NCBI GenBank assembly: GCA_025057455.1
Contig: JANWWY010000009.1
Location: 1 to 43,719, forward strand
Origin: Aquificaceae bacterium
GTDB taxonomy: Bacteria > Aquificota > Aquificia > Aquificales > Aquificaceae
Direction: 5' to 3'
DNA length: 43,719 nucleotides
Shown here: positions 1 to 7,356 of the stretch, in pieces
Layout: each line of letters begins with the position of its first letter
Position numbering within the stretch: the first letter of the stretch is position 1
Program-made: the position numbers and the translations under genes
The notes under the pieces: generated by a model
Seen by the model: only the letters and a program-made list of their open reading frames with translations
What the model was told of the DNA's origin: nothing
Databases searched by the model: none

Positions 1-278
1 CCCTAACAAATATCCCTTTTAACATGTTAAATCAATATGGACGTGTATGTCAAGTAGTTAGCGACAGTTTAGAGCCAACAGAGGGCTTCTGGTAGATATT
101 TCTACTGCTTGGGATGATTGGGTTTTGCTAAGTATTATGGGGAAAAAACAATATAACTCCAATATTGCAAGCTGAACACAAGCACCTAAGGCGTAAACTG
201 CCCAAGAAAATCCTTTAAGTTCATATCTATACGAGAGCTTTATTCTCTCTGGTAGTAGTGCTAATTTAACTTAGAAAC
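1..278. other. Non-coding left edge with an unstarted open stretch
   Basis: No complete gene is visible here. A 12-bp perfect palindrome, TTAACATGTTAA, lies at 19-30. On the minus strand the frame that ends at the TAA complementary to 58-60 stays open to about position 267. It reads as a hydrophobic peptide (for example GFSWAVYALGACVQLAILEL) but has no ATG, GTG or TTG start before the next stop. It may be a gene remnant or chance. Confidence 0.4.
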
Positions 279-307
279 TTGACATTAGTCATAACACAAT
301 CTATAAT
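279..307 (+). promoter_or_regulatory. Consensus sigma70-type promoter for the DsrE-like/TonB receptor pair
   Basis: A perfect -35 TTGACA at 279-284 and a perfect -10 TATAAT at 302-307 are separated by 17 bp. Transcription would start near 314, giving a leader of about 25 nt that contains a GGAGGT ribosome site at 327-332 just before the ATG at 339. The in-frame ATG at 279 overlaps the -35 box, so it cannot be the real start. Confidence 0.8.
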
Positions 308-338
308 GTTAATACCACATGAAATTGGAGGTAAAATA

Positions 339-776
339 ATGAGAATTAGAGGCTTAATATTAACAAGCCTTCTTAGCATTATGCCTATTGTTTCTTTGCC
401 TTCATGGTCCCACGAGATGCATTCGCACCACCAGAAAGCTCAGGACAACTTAACAGTTATGGTAAACCTTACCAAGGACAAGACTCCATCAGCAGTCATG
501 GCAATAAGGTTTGCTATGGTATCTCTTGATAGGGGCAACAAGACAGTTATATGGCTAAACTCCGAGGGTGTAAGACTGGCAGATGCCAAAGGAAAACCGT
601 CTCAGGCAGGTAAGATGCTTCAGGAATTCATAGCCAGGGGTGGAAAAGTGTATGTATGCCCCCATTGTGCCCAGATGTTGGGAGTAAAAGAACTCATAAA
701 GGGTGCGGAATTTGGAAAGCCAGACACGGTCTTTGGAGTTTTATCCGAAGAGAGGGTAAGAGTTATATCTTGGTAA
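339..776 (+). CDS. Periplasmic DsrE-like protein with CPHC motif
   Basis: The protein is 145 residues from ATG 339, chosen because GGAGGT lies 6 bp upstream and the promoter excludes the in-frame ATG at 279. An N-terminal signal peptide (about residues 1-24, ending near LPSWS) is followed by a His-rich stretch (HEMHSHH) and a small alpha/beta domain with DsrE-family features: a beta strand with NLTVMVNL, the GNKTVIWLNSEGV strand, and VYVCPHCAQM with Cys107 and Cys110. DsrE-family proteins relay sulfur or act in redox chemistry; an exported one with a CxxC pair and a His cluster could bind metal or thiols. It sits 12 bp upstream of a TonB receptor with copper-type ligand motifs and is probably co-transcribed. 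Family assignment is fairly sure; the substrate is inferred only. Confidence 0.75.
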   Translation: MRIRGLILTSLLSIMPIVSLPSWSHEMHSHHQKAQDNLTVMVNLTKDKTPSAVMAIRFAMVSLDRGNKTVIWLNSEGVRLADAKGKPSQAGKMLQEFIARGGKVYVCPHCAQMLGVKELIKGAEFGKPDTVFGVLSEERVRVISW

Positions 777-788
777 GGAGGTGTTAGT

Positions 789-2798
789 ATGAAAAAGGTT
801 TTTCTGTTGGGTGCAGTTTTTAGTCTTCCGGTTTTTGCCCAAGAGGTCTTACTAAAGGAAGTAGAGGTAAAGGGAAAGAGAGAAACCTTTAAGGATAGCC
901 TTGAAATAAGGGAGGTTAGAGAGTCCTTTGCCAAGGATGTGGGTGAAGCCCTGCAAAAGCTGGAAGGTATTCACAAAGTAAGAAAGGCGGGCATAGCCAA
1001 CGATGTAGTTATAAGGGTTTTCCAAAGAGACAACATTAACGTCCTCATTGATGATACAGAGGTTCACGGTGCATGCCCTAACAGGATGGACCCACCAGCT
1101 TTCCATGTGGACTTTTCTGAGGTGGAGAAAATAGAGGTCATAAAAGGTCCCTTTGACATAAGGCATCAGGGTTCTATGGGTGGGCTTGTAAACATAATAA
1201 CCAAAAAACCAGACATGGGCTTTAGAATTAGGCTAAATGCCACCGCTGGTTCTTTTAACTTCATAAACTTTTCTCCTACGGTATCTTACAGGGATGAAAA
1301 GTTTTACGGTTTGGCAGGATACTCTTACAAGTACTCTAAGCCATACAAAGATGGAGACGGAAAAAGGATTACTGAATATGCCGCTGGGCATCCCACACCC
1401 CCAAACTCTGCCTATAGACCAGAAAAGGTTAATTCCAAAGCCTTTGATATAAACACCTACTGGGCGAAGTTTGGTCTCTCTCCCATAAAGGACCACCTTT
1501 TTGAGATAACCTACACAAGGCAAGAAGCGGACCACGTGCTATACCCAGCTCTCAGAATGGATGCCATCTACGACGATACAGACAGGCTAAACCTCACCTA
1601 CAGCGTAAAGGATAGACTTAAGCTTCAGTTTTACTTTACGCAGGTCAAGCACGACATGACAGACCAGTACAGGAGGTCTTCTGTCGGCGCACCCAGACCC
1701 TACTCTATGAAAACCTACGCAGAAACAAAAACTTACGGCGGAAGAGTTGAAGGAAAGCTGGGAGACATTACGCTCGGTCTTGAAGCATACAAGAGAAACT
1801 GGGAAGCTATAAACTACAGAGCGACGTACGCCACGTACAGGCCCGTATACATGATACCTGATGTGGACATAACCAATGTAGGCATATACGGAGAGTATGA
1901 CAAAAAACTCGGCAAAAACCTCAGGTTCGTGGCAGGTCTTAGGCTGGATACTACAGAGAGCGAGGTGGGTGCAAAAGACGGAAGCACCTCCCCTGAGTTT
2001 AACACCAACCTCTACAACACGGTGCACAACACCAGAAGCACTTCAAAGAGGGACACATACCCCTCTGGAAATCTCCAGCTCTTTTACAACATAACGCCAG
2101 AGCTTGAACTTTTCGCAGGTCTTGGGCATGCGGTAAGAGTGCCAGACCCTCAGGAAAGATACACTTATTTGCCTGGTGTTTGGGTAGGAAATCCGAAGCT
2201 CAAACCTTCAAAGAACACGGAAATTGACATAGGTCTGAAGCATCAAACCCCCAAGTCTTTAACAAAGGCTACAGTCTTTTTGAGCTACGTACAAGACTAC
2301 ATAACAGTTAACAGAAGAGCGAACGCCATCACCTATGCCAACGTGGATGCTCGCTTTTGGGGTTTTGAACTTAGCTCTACATACAACCTGTTTGGAAGCT
2401 TCTTCCTCTTAGGTGGTGCAAGCTACACGGAAGGAAGAAAGGACAGAAAGCCCGGCATAAACATAAACGACAGGGACGTAGCGGAAGTCCCACCTCTTAA
2501 AGGCAGAATTGGAGTAAGGTACGACAAAGGCACTTGGTTTATAGAAACAGAAACGGTAGCCTCAGCTACGCAGAATAAGGTAGATTCAGACCTTCAGGAG
2601 CTAAAAACCTCTGGCTGGGCAATAGTAAACCTCAAGGCTGGCATAAACTACAAAGGGCTTAGTCTAAACGCAGGAGTGGAAAACCTTTTAGACAAAAAGT
2701 ATTTTGAGCACTTTTCTTACATCCGCCATCCCTTTAGGGGTGCAAGGGTGCCAGAGCCAGGAAGAAGCTTCTACGTAAGTGCCACCTATCAATTCTAA
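789..2798 (+). CDS. TonB-dependent outer-membrane receptor, OprC/NosA-like (putative copper)
   Basis: The protein is 669 residues with a strong ribosome site (AAGGAGG) before ATG 789 and a signal peptide ending near VFAQ (residue 18). A plug domain covers roughly 40-145 (EVEKIEVIKGPFDIRHQGSM, GGLVNIITKK). The rest is a 22-strand-type barrel ending in an aromatic residue (SATYQF), as expected for an outer-membrane protein. Two small motifs stand out. The plug has C96-PNR-M100, a CxxxM pattern within ACPNRMDPP, and the barrel has H288-D-M290, an HxM pattern. In the OprC copper receptor, Cu is bound by a CxxxM/HxM site with similar spacing. This suggests copper uptake rather than siderophore or vitamin uptake. 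It is probably co-transcribed with the CPHC DsrE-like gene upstream. The receptor family is certain; the substrate is inferred. Confidence 0.9.
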   Translation: MKKVFLLGAVFSLPVFAQEVLLKEVEVKGKRETFKDSLEIREVRESFAKDVGEALQKLEGIHKVRKAGIANDVVIRVFQRDNINVLIDDTEVHGACPNRMDPPAFHVDFSEVEKIEVIKGPFDIRHQGSMGGLVNIITKKPDMGFRIRLNATAGSFNFINFSPTVSYRDEKFYGLAGYSYKYSKPYKDGDGKRITEYAAGHPTPPNSAYRPEKVNSKAFDINTYWAKFGLSPIKDHLFEITYTRQEADHVLYPALRMDAIYDDTDRLNLTYSVKDRLKLQFYFTQVKHDMTDQYRRSSVGAPRPYSMKTYAETKTYGGRVEGKLGDITLGLEAYKRNWEAINYRATYATYRPVYMIPDVDITNVGIYGEYDKKLGKNLRFVAGLRLDTTESEVGAKDGSTSPEFNTNLYNTVHNTRSTSKRDTYPSGNLQLFYNITPELELFAGLGHAVRVPDPQERYTYLPGVWVGNPKLKPSKNTEIDIGLKHQTPKSLTKATVFLSYVQDYITVNRRANAITYANVDARFWGFELSSTYNLFGSFFLLGGASYTEGRKDRKPGININDRDVAEVPPLKGRIGVRYDKGTWFIETETVASATQNKVDSDLQELKTSGWAIVNLKAGINYKGLSLNAGVENLLDKKYFEHFSYIRHPFRGARVPEPGRSFYVSATYQF

Positions 2799-2806
2799 CA
2801 GACATT

Positions 2807-2833
2807 GGGCTCTTCCTCAGAGCCCTCCTTTTT
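2807..2833 (+). terminator. Rho-independent terminator after the TonB receptor
   Basis: A 7-bp perfect stem GGGCTCT/AGAGCCC (2807-2813 and 2819-2825) encloses a 5-nt loop, and TCCTTTTTAT follows. It lies 9 bp after the receptor stop codon and would end the two-gene transcript. Confidence 0.85.
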
Positions 2834-2892
2834 ATAACGAAATGTAAAAAACATAGTGTGAAATGAATGGGGTTGGTTGGATATTAATAAAC

Positions 2893-3618
2893 ATGAGAGC
2901 CTTTATAGTTGAAGACGAGCCTCTGGCAGTTCAAAGGCTAAAGAGGATGATAAATCAGGATGGTAGGCTGGAGGTGGTAGGGGAAGCGAGCACTTACGAG
3001 GAAGCCATAAGAGGGATAGAGGAGCTCAGACCAGATGTTGTTTTTCTTGACATAAGATTGCCAGACGGCAATGGTATTGACGTGGCAAAAGAAATTCTCT
3101 CAATGGGCTTAAAACCTTACGTAATTTTTACAACTGCCTACGGCGAATATGCCCTCGAAGCCTTCAGAGTTTCTGCTGTGGACTATCTTCTAAAGCCTTT
3201 TTCTCAAGAGGACCTGAAAAGGGCAATTGACAAGATATTTGAGAAGAGAAATAACCTTGCTCAAGTTATGAACTTTATTAGGTCGGAGCGCCCTATAATT
3301 CCAGTAAAGATAGGTAACAAGGTTATGTTTCTTAGCCCAGAAGACATATACTACGTGCAAGCGGAGATGGGAGAGGTAAGCGTAAGAACGAAGGAGGGGC
3401 TACTACCTCTAAGTAAAAAGCTTTACGAGATTGAGGAGGAACTAAAGCCCTACTACTTCTTCAGAGTCCACAGGTCTTACCTTGTAAACCTCAAGAAGGT
3501 AAAAGAGCTCAAAAGCGTGGAACAGAGCAAGTATGTAATAATATTTAAGGAAATAAACGAAACTCTCAAGACAAGCAGAGAGGGTGCCAAGGCACTCAGA
3601 GAGTATTTGAATCTCTAA
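2893..3618 (+). CDS. LytTR-family response regulator
   Basis: A receiver domain (residues 1-118 from ATG 2893) is followed by a LytTR DNA-binding domain (about 140-241). The receiver shows the acidic pair in VEDEP, phospho-acceptor Asp53 in VVFLDIRLPDG, the conserved Thr in FTTAY and Lys101 in YLLKPF. The LytTR domain has VKIGNKVMFLSPEDIYYVQAE and the signature FFRVHRSYLVNL. Family members bind paired ACAGTT-type sites and partner with LytS-type kinases; one such kinase is on the minus strand at 6373-7356. An in-frame ATG at 2863 would add ten residues (MNGVGWILIN) that do not belong to the receiver fold, so 2893 is preferred although its ribosome site is weak. The stop overlaps the convergent photolyase stop by 4 bp. 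Confidence 0.92.
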   Translation: MRAFIVEDEPLAVQRLKRMINQDGRLEVVGEASTYEEAIRGIEELRPDVVFLDIRLPDGNGIDVAKEILSMGLKPYVIFTTAYGEYALEAFRVSAVDYLLKPFSQEDLKRAIDKIFEKRNNLAQVMNFIRSERPIIPVKIGNKVMFLSPEDIYYVQAEMGEVSVRTKEGLLPLSKKLYEIEEELKPYYFFRVHRSYLVNLKKVKELKSVEQSKYVIIFKEINETLKTSREGAKALREYLNL

Positions 3619-4925
3619 AAGTCATCTCCTATCTGGTTCTGCGTAAGTCCGTAGGCTCTTTTGGAAAGATTTACCCTTTCGTAGTAGTTGACCACTAGCT
3701 TGTGGTAGGGAAGAGCATGGCTTATTGGGTTATGAAGCATATGGCAAGGCACTTGCGCAAGCCCTGGTAGGTATTTTTTTATGTATTTACATTCTGGGTC
3801 GTACCTTTGCGCTTGAAGTATGGGATTAAAAAGCCTAAAGGGCTTCGGGTCTGCACCTACGGATGCGCTCCACTGCCAGTTTCCTACATTTACCACTTGG
3901 TCGTAGTCAAGGAGATGTTCTTTGAAAAATTCCTCTCCAATCCTCCAGTCCACAAGCAAAACCTTGGTCAAAAAGCTTGCCAGAATCATCCTAACTCTGT
4001 TGTGTAGCCACTTTTCTGTCTTGAGCTGGCGTATGCCTGCGTCCACTATGGGGTAGCCAGTTTTTCCTTCAAGGAAAGCTTCTATGTACTCCTCCCTGTT
4101 TTCCCAAGCTATGTTTCTCCGCTTCTCTTGAAATTCCACGTTTTTTGTTTCTGGAAAGTTAAGGGCTATGTGATACCAAAACTCTCTCCAAGCCAGCTCC
4201 TTTATAAATTGTTCGCTCTTACCTTGTGCTTTTTTGAAAATCTTCCTTAAGGAGAGTATGCCAAACCTTATGCAAGGTGAGAGCTTAGAGGTGCCGTCCA
4301 TAGCCGGATAGTTTCTCGTGTCTTCGTAGCTTTCAAAGGAAAAGCTTTCCAGTCTTTTTTCACACTGGTCCGGGTCAAAGTGCCTATAGTCCGATAGCTT
4401 AAGCATGGGTTTTATTTGCTCTATTTGAGGAAGTGACAGCTCTGGCACTTGGAATTCTTTTACCTTTCCCTCTCCGAGGTCTACCCTTTTTATCCATTCC
4501 TTATAAAAGGGCGTGTAAACTTTTCTCTGAGGGACTTCCCTTGGGTCAACGAGGAAGTTTTCAAACACCTCTACGTATTCCACACCAAACTCTTCGCAGA
4601 CCTTTTTTATGCTTTTGTTTCTTTCCACACCGTCCCAGCTGTAAGAGACCGCAGTGTACAGATGGCTTGGTTTGTATACTCTAAATACATCCCTGAGAAC
4701 CTCATGGGTTTTCCCGTAGGCACAGTATAGCTTTATCCTTTTAGAGAGCCTCTCTACCGCTCTGACCACGTAGTAAAGCCTTTCTCCTTCAGCCTTTAGA
4801 CTCTCTATAATTTCTGGGTCAAATACAAAGAGGGGAAGTATTTCTCTGTGCCTTTCCGATGCGTAAGCTAATGCCCTGTTGTCTTCCAATCTTAGGTCTC
4901 TCTTAAAGAGATACAATGCCCTCAC
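3615..4925 (-). CDS. phr: Deoxyribodipyrimidine photolyase (cryptochrome/photolyase family)
   Basis: The 436-residue length is close to that of class I CPD photolyases. An N-terminal Rossmann-like antenna domain begins ALYLFKRDLRLEDNRALAYA. The C-terminal helical FAD domain shows DGTSKLSPCIRFGILSLR, ELAWREFWYHIA, the WLHNRVRMI segment, DWRIGEEFF, and NVGNWQWSASVGADPKPFR. The enzyme would use light and reduced FAD to split UV-induced pyrimidine dimers. The antenna cofactor cannot be told from the sequence. The start overlaps the DUF2269 gene stop by 4 bp (ATGA type), so it is probably the last gene of the minus-strand run that includes a flavin reductase. Cryptochrome function is an alternative, but the gene context suits repair. 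Confidence 0.95.
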   Translation of the reverse strand: MRALYLFKRDLRLEDNRALAYASERHREILPLFVFDPEIIESLKAEGERLYYVVRAVERLSKRIKLYCAYGKTHEVLRDVFRVYKPSHLYTAVSYSWDGVERNKSIKKVCEEFGVEYVEVFENFLVDPREVPQRKVYTPFYKEWIKRVDLGEGKVKEFQVPELSLPQIEQIKPMLKLSDYRHFDPDQCEKRLESFSFESYEDTRNYPAMDGTSKLSPCIRFGILSLRKIFKKAQGKSEQFIKELAWREFWYHIALNFPETKNVEFQEKRRNIAWENREEYIEAFLEGKTGYPIVDAGIRQLKTEKWLHNRVRMILASFLTKVLLVDWRIGEEFFKEHLLDYDQVVNVGNWQWSASVGADPKPFRLFNPILQAQRYDPECKYIKKYLPGLAQVPCHMLHNPISHALPYHKLVVNYYERVNLSKRAYGLTQNQIGDDF

Positions 4926-5362
4926 GGCTTTACCACCGCCAAGTAGATCACCATCAAAGACACAACTATCAGAGGAAGTGCAACTATGTAGTTGAAAAGG
5001 TCGTATCTCTTATAGGACTTTAACCTGTCCTTTGCGCGGGGTATGTAGAAATTTACAAACCAAAAGTTGAGGACTTCAAGAGGCAGAAGGAAAAACAAAA
5101 CCAGTGGGAGCTTGTAGTTAAGCCATTTTATGTCAAACTTATACTGAAGAAGATGGAGCATGTAAAAGCCCATAGAAATTGCTAACACAAAGCCGGCTAT
5201 TTCTATGTTGGTCATCCACCGGTAGAAATTTCTAAGTGTATGCTGGTCGCATCCTGTAGGCCTGTGCATAGAGTAGAGCATAAAAAGACCCAAAGATGAG
5301 GAGGCACTCGCCCAGATAAATATTCCTATCAGGTGGAGAAACTTGGCTGTCGCGTAGTCCAT
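4922..5362 (-). CDS. DUF2269-like integral membrane protein
   Basis: The protein is 146 residues with four predicted membrane helices (about 8-28, 49-70, 84-105 and 123-144). It opens with YATAKFLHLIGIFIWASAS, the helix with a conserved His that is typical of DUF2269 and related CopD/CtaG-like four-helix proteins. DUF2269 has no established biochemical role; a haem- or redox-related role is speculation. Its start lies inside the end of the DUF454 gene (34-bp overlap), and its stop overlaps the photolyase start. It is thus translationally linked to both. Confidence 0.7.
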   Translation of the reverse strand: MDYATAKFLHLIGIFIWASASSSLGLFMLYSMHRPTGCDQHTLRNFYRWMTNIEIAGFVLAISMGFYMLHLLQYKFDIKWLNYKLPLVLFFLLPLEVLNFWFVNFYIPRAKDRLKSYKRYDLFNYIVALPLIVVSLMVIYLAVVKP

Positions 5363-5580
5363 CTTTTAAGGTATTTTACAGACCTTTTTAAGTAGGGATA
5401 TATCCTTTTACCTATCAAAGGTAGCCTTTTAATCTTTACTATGTCCTTTTTGGAGGAGCGAGAAAGAAGTAAAACCGCCAGTAAATAGAACGGGACTGTG
5501 GGAATCACGGGGAGGAAGGCACCCAGCGTCCCAAGAACCAAGAAGGAAAAGCCCGATATCCTATAAAGATTCTTTTTCAT
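5329..5580 (-). CDS. DUF454 (YbaN-like) inner-membrane protein
   Basis: The 83-residue protein has the DUF454/YbaN signature: two closely spaced membrane segments with GFSFLVLGTLGAFLPVIPTV and PFYLLAVLLLSRSSKK, then IKRLPLIGKRIYPYLK. YbaN-family proteins are usually about 115-125 residues, so this copy is short, and its last part (LKRWTTRQPSFST) is encoded in the overlap with the DUF2269 gene. The C-terminus may have been shortened by loss of a stop-proximal segment. Its ATG overlaps the flavin reductase stop by 4 bp. The function of the family is unknown. Confidence 0.75.
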   Translation of the reverse strand: MKKNLYRISGFSFLVLGTLGAFLPVIPTVPFYLLAVLLLSRSSKKDIVKIKRLPLIGKRIYPYLKRSVKYLKRWTTRQPSFST

Positions 5581-6173
5581 ATCTTATAAGTATAAACTTT
5601 TGCATTTTTAGAAAAATAACCCTTTCCCATGTGGAGAGGATACTTTACCTTCTGAGGTTTTAGTTTGCCTTTCTTGTAATGTATAATTTCCACCCTACCT
5701 ATAAAAATGCTATGGTCATAGAAGCTCACCACCCTTTCCTGTTTGCATTCGTAAACGAGGAGTGCTTCCTTTACCATTAGAGCATCCACTTTCAATGCCT
5801 TTGCTTGGCTTATGTGCTTGAAGAGCTTCCACTTGTCAACTTGCCGTCCGCTGTGCTTTCCTGCGGTGAGTATATCCTGAATATGGTCCGCCCTCAGAAA
5901 GTTTACAGTAAAATCTGAACCCTTCTCTAAAAGAAAATGGCTGTAGTTTTCCTTGGCTATGGCTACCGCATAGAGGAATGGGTCTTTGTTTGTGGGCATG
6001 TGCCAAGCCACTGCCAGCGGGTTTTCTCCAACACACACGAGCACCACTGGCCTTGGCACATAACCCAAAAAGTAGGCATTTTCCAGTGTCTTAAAGTGTT
6101 CCTGAGGGGCGGGGCTGGCACCCTCAGGAGGAGGCAAGGCATGGGCAGGGCTGTGGCCTTTTAGGCTGTCCAT
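5577..6173 (-). CDS. Flavin reductase-like FMN-binding split-barrel protein
   Basis: The protein is about 198 residues from ATG 6173. The open frame extends to an ATG at 6224, but that start would sit inside the small membrane ORF, and its first 17 residues look uncoded. After a Pro/Ala-rich leader (HALPPPEGASPAP, residues 11-23) comes the split-barrel core: YFLGYVPRPVVLVCVGE, NPLAVAWHMPTNKDP, FLYAVAIAKENYSHFLL, FTVNFLRADH, AGKHSGRQVDKW and SIFIGRVEIIHY. This matches flavin reductases of the HpaC/flavoredoxin-like group, which bind FMN and reduce flavin or pass electrons. It overlaps the upstream peptide by 13 bp and the DUF454 gene by 4 bp. A partner role in keeping photolyase FAD reduced is conceivable but unproven. 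Confidence 0.85.
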   Translation of the reverse strand: MDSLKGHSPAHALPPPEGASPAPQEHFKTLENAYFLGYVPRPVVLVCVGENPLAVAWHMPTNKDPFLYAVAIAKENYSHFLLEKGSDFTVNFLRADHIQDILTAGKHSGRQVDKWKLFKHISQAKALKVDALMVKEALLVYECKQERVVSFYDHSIFIGRVEIIHYKKGKLKPQKVKYPLHMGKGYFSKNAKVYTYKI

Positions 6174-6262
6174 CTTCCAAGCAGGAAAACAATTGTTATA
6201 CCTATTATGTGAACTATCCACCACCCTATCCTCATGAACCTAAAAGCTTCTGGTAGTTGCAT
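6161..6262 (-). CDS. Small single-span membrane protein (33 aa)
   Basis: This short ORF has the ribosome site AAGGAGGTG 5 bp upstream of ATG 6262, one of the best in the window. It begins MQLPEAFRF, has Arg11, then one hydrophobic helix containing GWWIVHIIGITIVFLLG, and ends RWTA. The pattern suggests an inner-membrane peptide. Its His and two Trp at the membrane face recall small subunits of redox complexes, but I do not recognise a family. Its stop lies 13 bp inside the flavin reductase gene, so the two are probably translationally coupled. A frameshift would fuse this helix to the Pro/Ala-rich leader of the reductase and create a membrane-anchored enzyme. Confidence 0.65.
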   Translation of the reverse strand: MQLPEAFRFMRIGWWIVHIIGITIVFLLGRWTA

Positions 6263-6294
6263 GGCTTACACCTCCTTGAGTTTTGTTTTACTTT

Positions 6295-6342
6295 AACTGT
6301 AGGTTTCAAACTTCTTTTTATGCACCTCAGGTTTTTACAGTT
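6295..6342. promoter_or_regulatory. Inverted ACAGTT-type repeats upstream of the flavin reductase run
   Basis: A 7-bp inverted repeat, AACTGTA at 6295-6301 and TACAGTT at 6336-6342, lies in the 110-bp gap between the kinase stop and the small ORF. The right copy on the plus strand reads ACAGTTCAG, which fits the published LytTR half-site pattern. The left copy on the minus strand reads ACAGTTAAA, one mismatch. LytTR sites are usually direct repeats, so this arrangement is atypical. Confidence 0.3.
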
Positions 6343-6372
6343 CAGAGGTCTATTTTTACCTTACAACCCTAC

Positions 6373-7356
6373 CTATCCGTTAAAGACCATCCTAAACACC
6401 GTAGAGCCATTTTCTGACTTGTGGAACAACCTCCCACCGCAGAGGTCAAGTCTTTTTCTCAGGTTTCTAAGTCCTACGCCTTCTGTCAGCTTTTCAAAAC
6501 CTATGCCGTTGTCTTCTACCTCCACCACCTTTTTGGAACCTTCTTGGTATGCCCTTATTTTTACATAACCGTGTTTTAGCTTCAGACCATGTCTTAAGGC
6601 ATTCTCCACAAGAATCTGAAGAGAAAACTTGGGCACCTTCAGGCTTAGGAGCCTTTCGTCCAACTGTATGTCAAGTTCTATACGACCTGTGAACCTCAGG
6701 CTCATAAGGTCCCAGTAATCTTTTAAAAGCTCCACCTCCTCTTCCAGAGTTATGTAGGGCTCAAGGTGTAAGCTTTTTCGCAAGAGCCTTGCAAGGCTTA
6801 GTATAGCTCTCTCCGCTCTGCTCTGGTCTTGCCACACTAGTTCCGCCAATGCGTTCAAAGTGTTAAACATAAAGTGTGGGCTTATCTGACTTTCAAGGTT
6901 TCTTATGTGCTCCTCCAGTAGGAGCCTTCTGCTCTCTTCCTCCTTTCTTTGCAAGGAAACCAGCTTGTAAAGGAGATAGCCCAAGGATGCGGTCATAACT
7001 CCCAGAAAAAAGGAAAGGCTAAGGACCTTATTTATGGGTAAGTGTATATGGGTTATGTTTAAAAGCTCATTACTGCAGTATCCTGCTATTGCGCCCAGAA
7101 AGCCAGACAAAAAGGCAAGCATCAAACTAAAGGGGGTTTTTATGTAGTCAGGAAGCCGTTTGACTATCCATCGGTTGTTTACTTCCGTGGTTAGGAAGGA
7201 TAGAAGAAATATGTATGTGGAAGTAAGGATTCCAAGAACTACAAAGGTCTGAATCTTCTCACCGTAGAGAGAAGCAACAAAACCAGATATGGAAGAGCCA
7301 AGAAGGAGGGCAAGCAAGAATATGTAAAGCCAATCCCTTAGCCTAATTTTTAGCAT
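6373..7356 (-). CDS. LytS/YehU-type sensor histidine kinase
   Basis: The 327-residue protein has about four membrane helices in residues 8-130, without a recognisable ligand domain, then a short coiled coil. The His_kinase dimerisation motif QISPHFMFNTLNAL has phospho-acceptor His161. A HATPase domain follows, with an N box (ENALRHG, Asn252), a G box (DNGIGF, 282-287) and GLRNLRKRL. These are the hallmarks of kinases that partner LytTR regulators, and one is encoded at 2893-3618 on the other strand; pairing is inferred. Its ATG overlaps the upstream flavoenzyme gene by 7 bp, so the two are probably co-translated. The signal sensed cannot be read from the sequence. Confidence 0.92.
   Translation of the reverse strand: MLKIRLRDWLYIFLLALLLGSSISGFVASLYGEKIQTFVVLGILTSTYIFLLSFLTTEVNNRWIVKRLPDYIKTPFSLMLAFLSGFLGAIAGYCSNELLNITHIHLPINKVLSLSFFLGVMTASLGYLLYKLVSLQRKEEESRRLLLEEHIRNLESQISPHFMFNTLNALAELVWQDQSRAERAILSLARLLRKSLHLEPYITLEEEVELLKDYWDLMSLRFTGRIELDIQLDERLLSLKVPKFSLQILVENALRHGLKLKHGYVKIRAYQEGSKKVVEVEDNGIGFEKLTEGVGLRNLRKRLDLCGGRLFHKSENGSTVFRMVFNG

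Noticed and set aside
19-30. TTAACATGTTAA palindrome as an operator for the copper-type receptor
   Set aside because: It lies about 250 bp upstream of the promoter, so a role there is unlikely; one palindrome of this length can occur by chance in A+T-rich DNA.
279-338. Upstream ATG at 279 for the DsrE-like gene
   Set aside because: It coincides with the -35 box; GGAGGT and the signal peptide start at 339 fit better.
1587-2027. 146-residue minus-strand ORF inside the TonB receptor
   Set aside because: It is antisense to well-formed beta-barrel strands and has a Cys/Val-rich composition typical of shadow frames.
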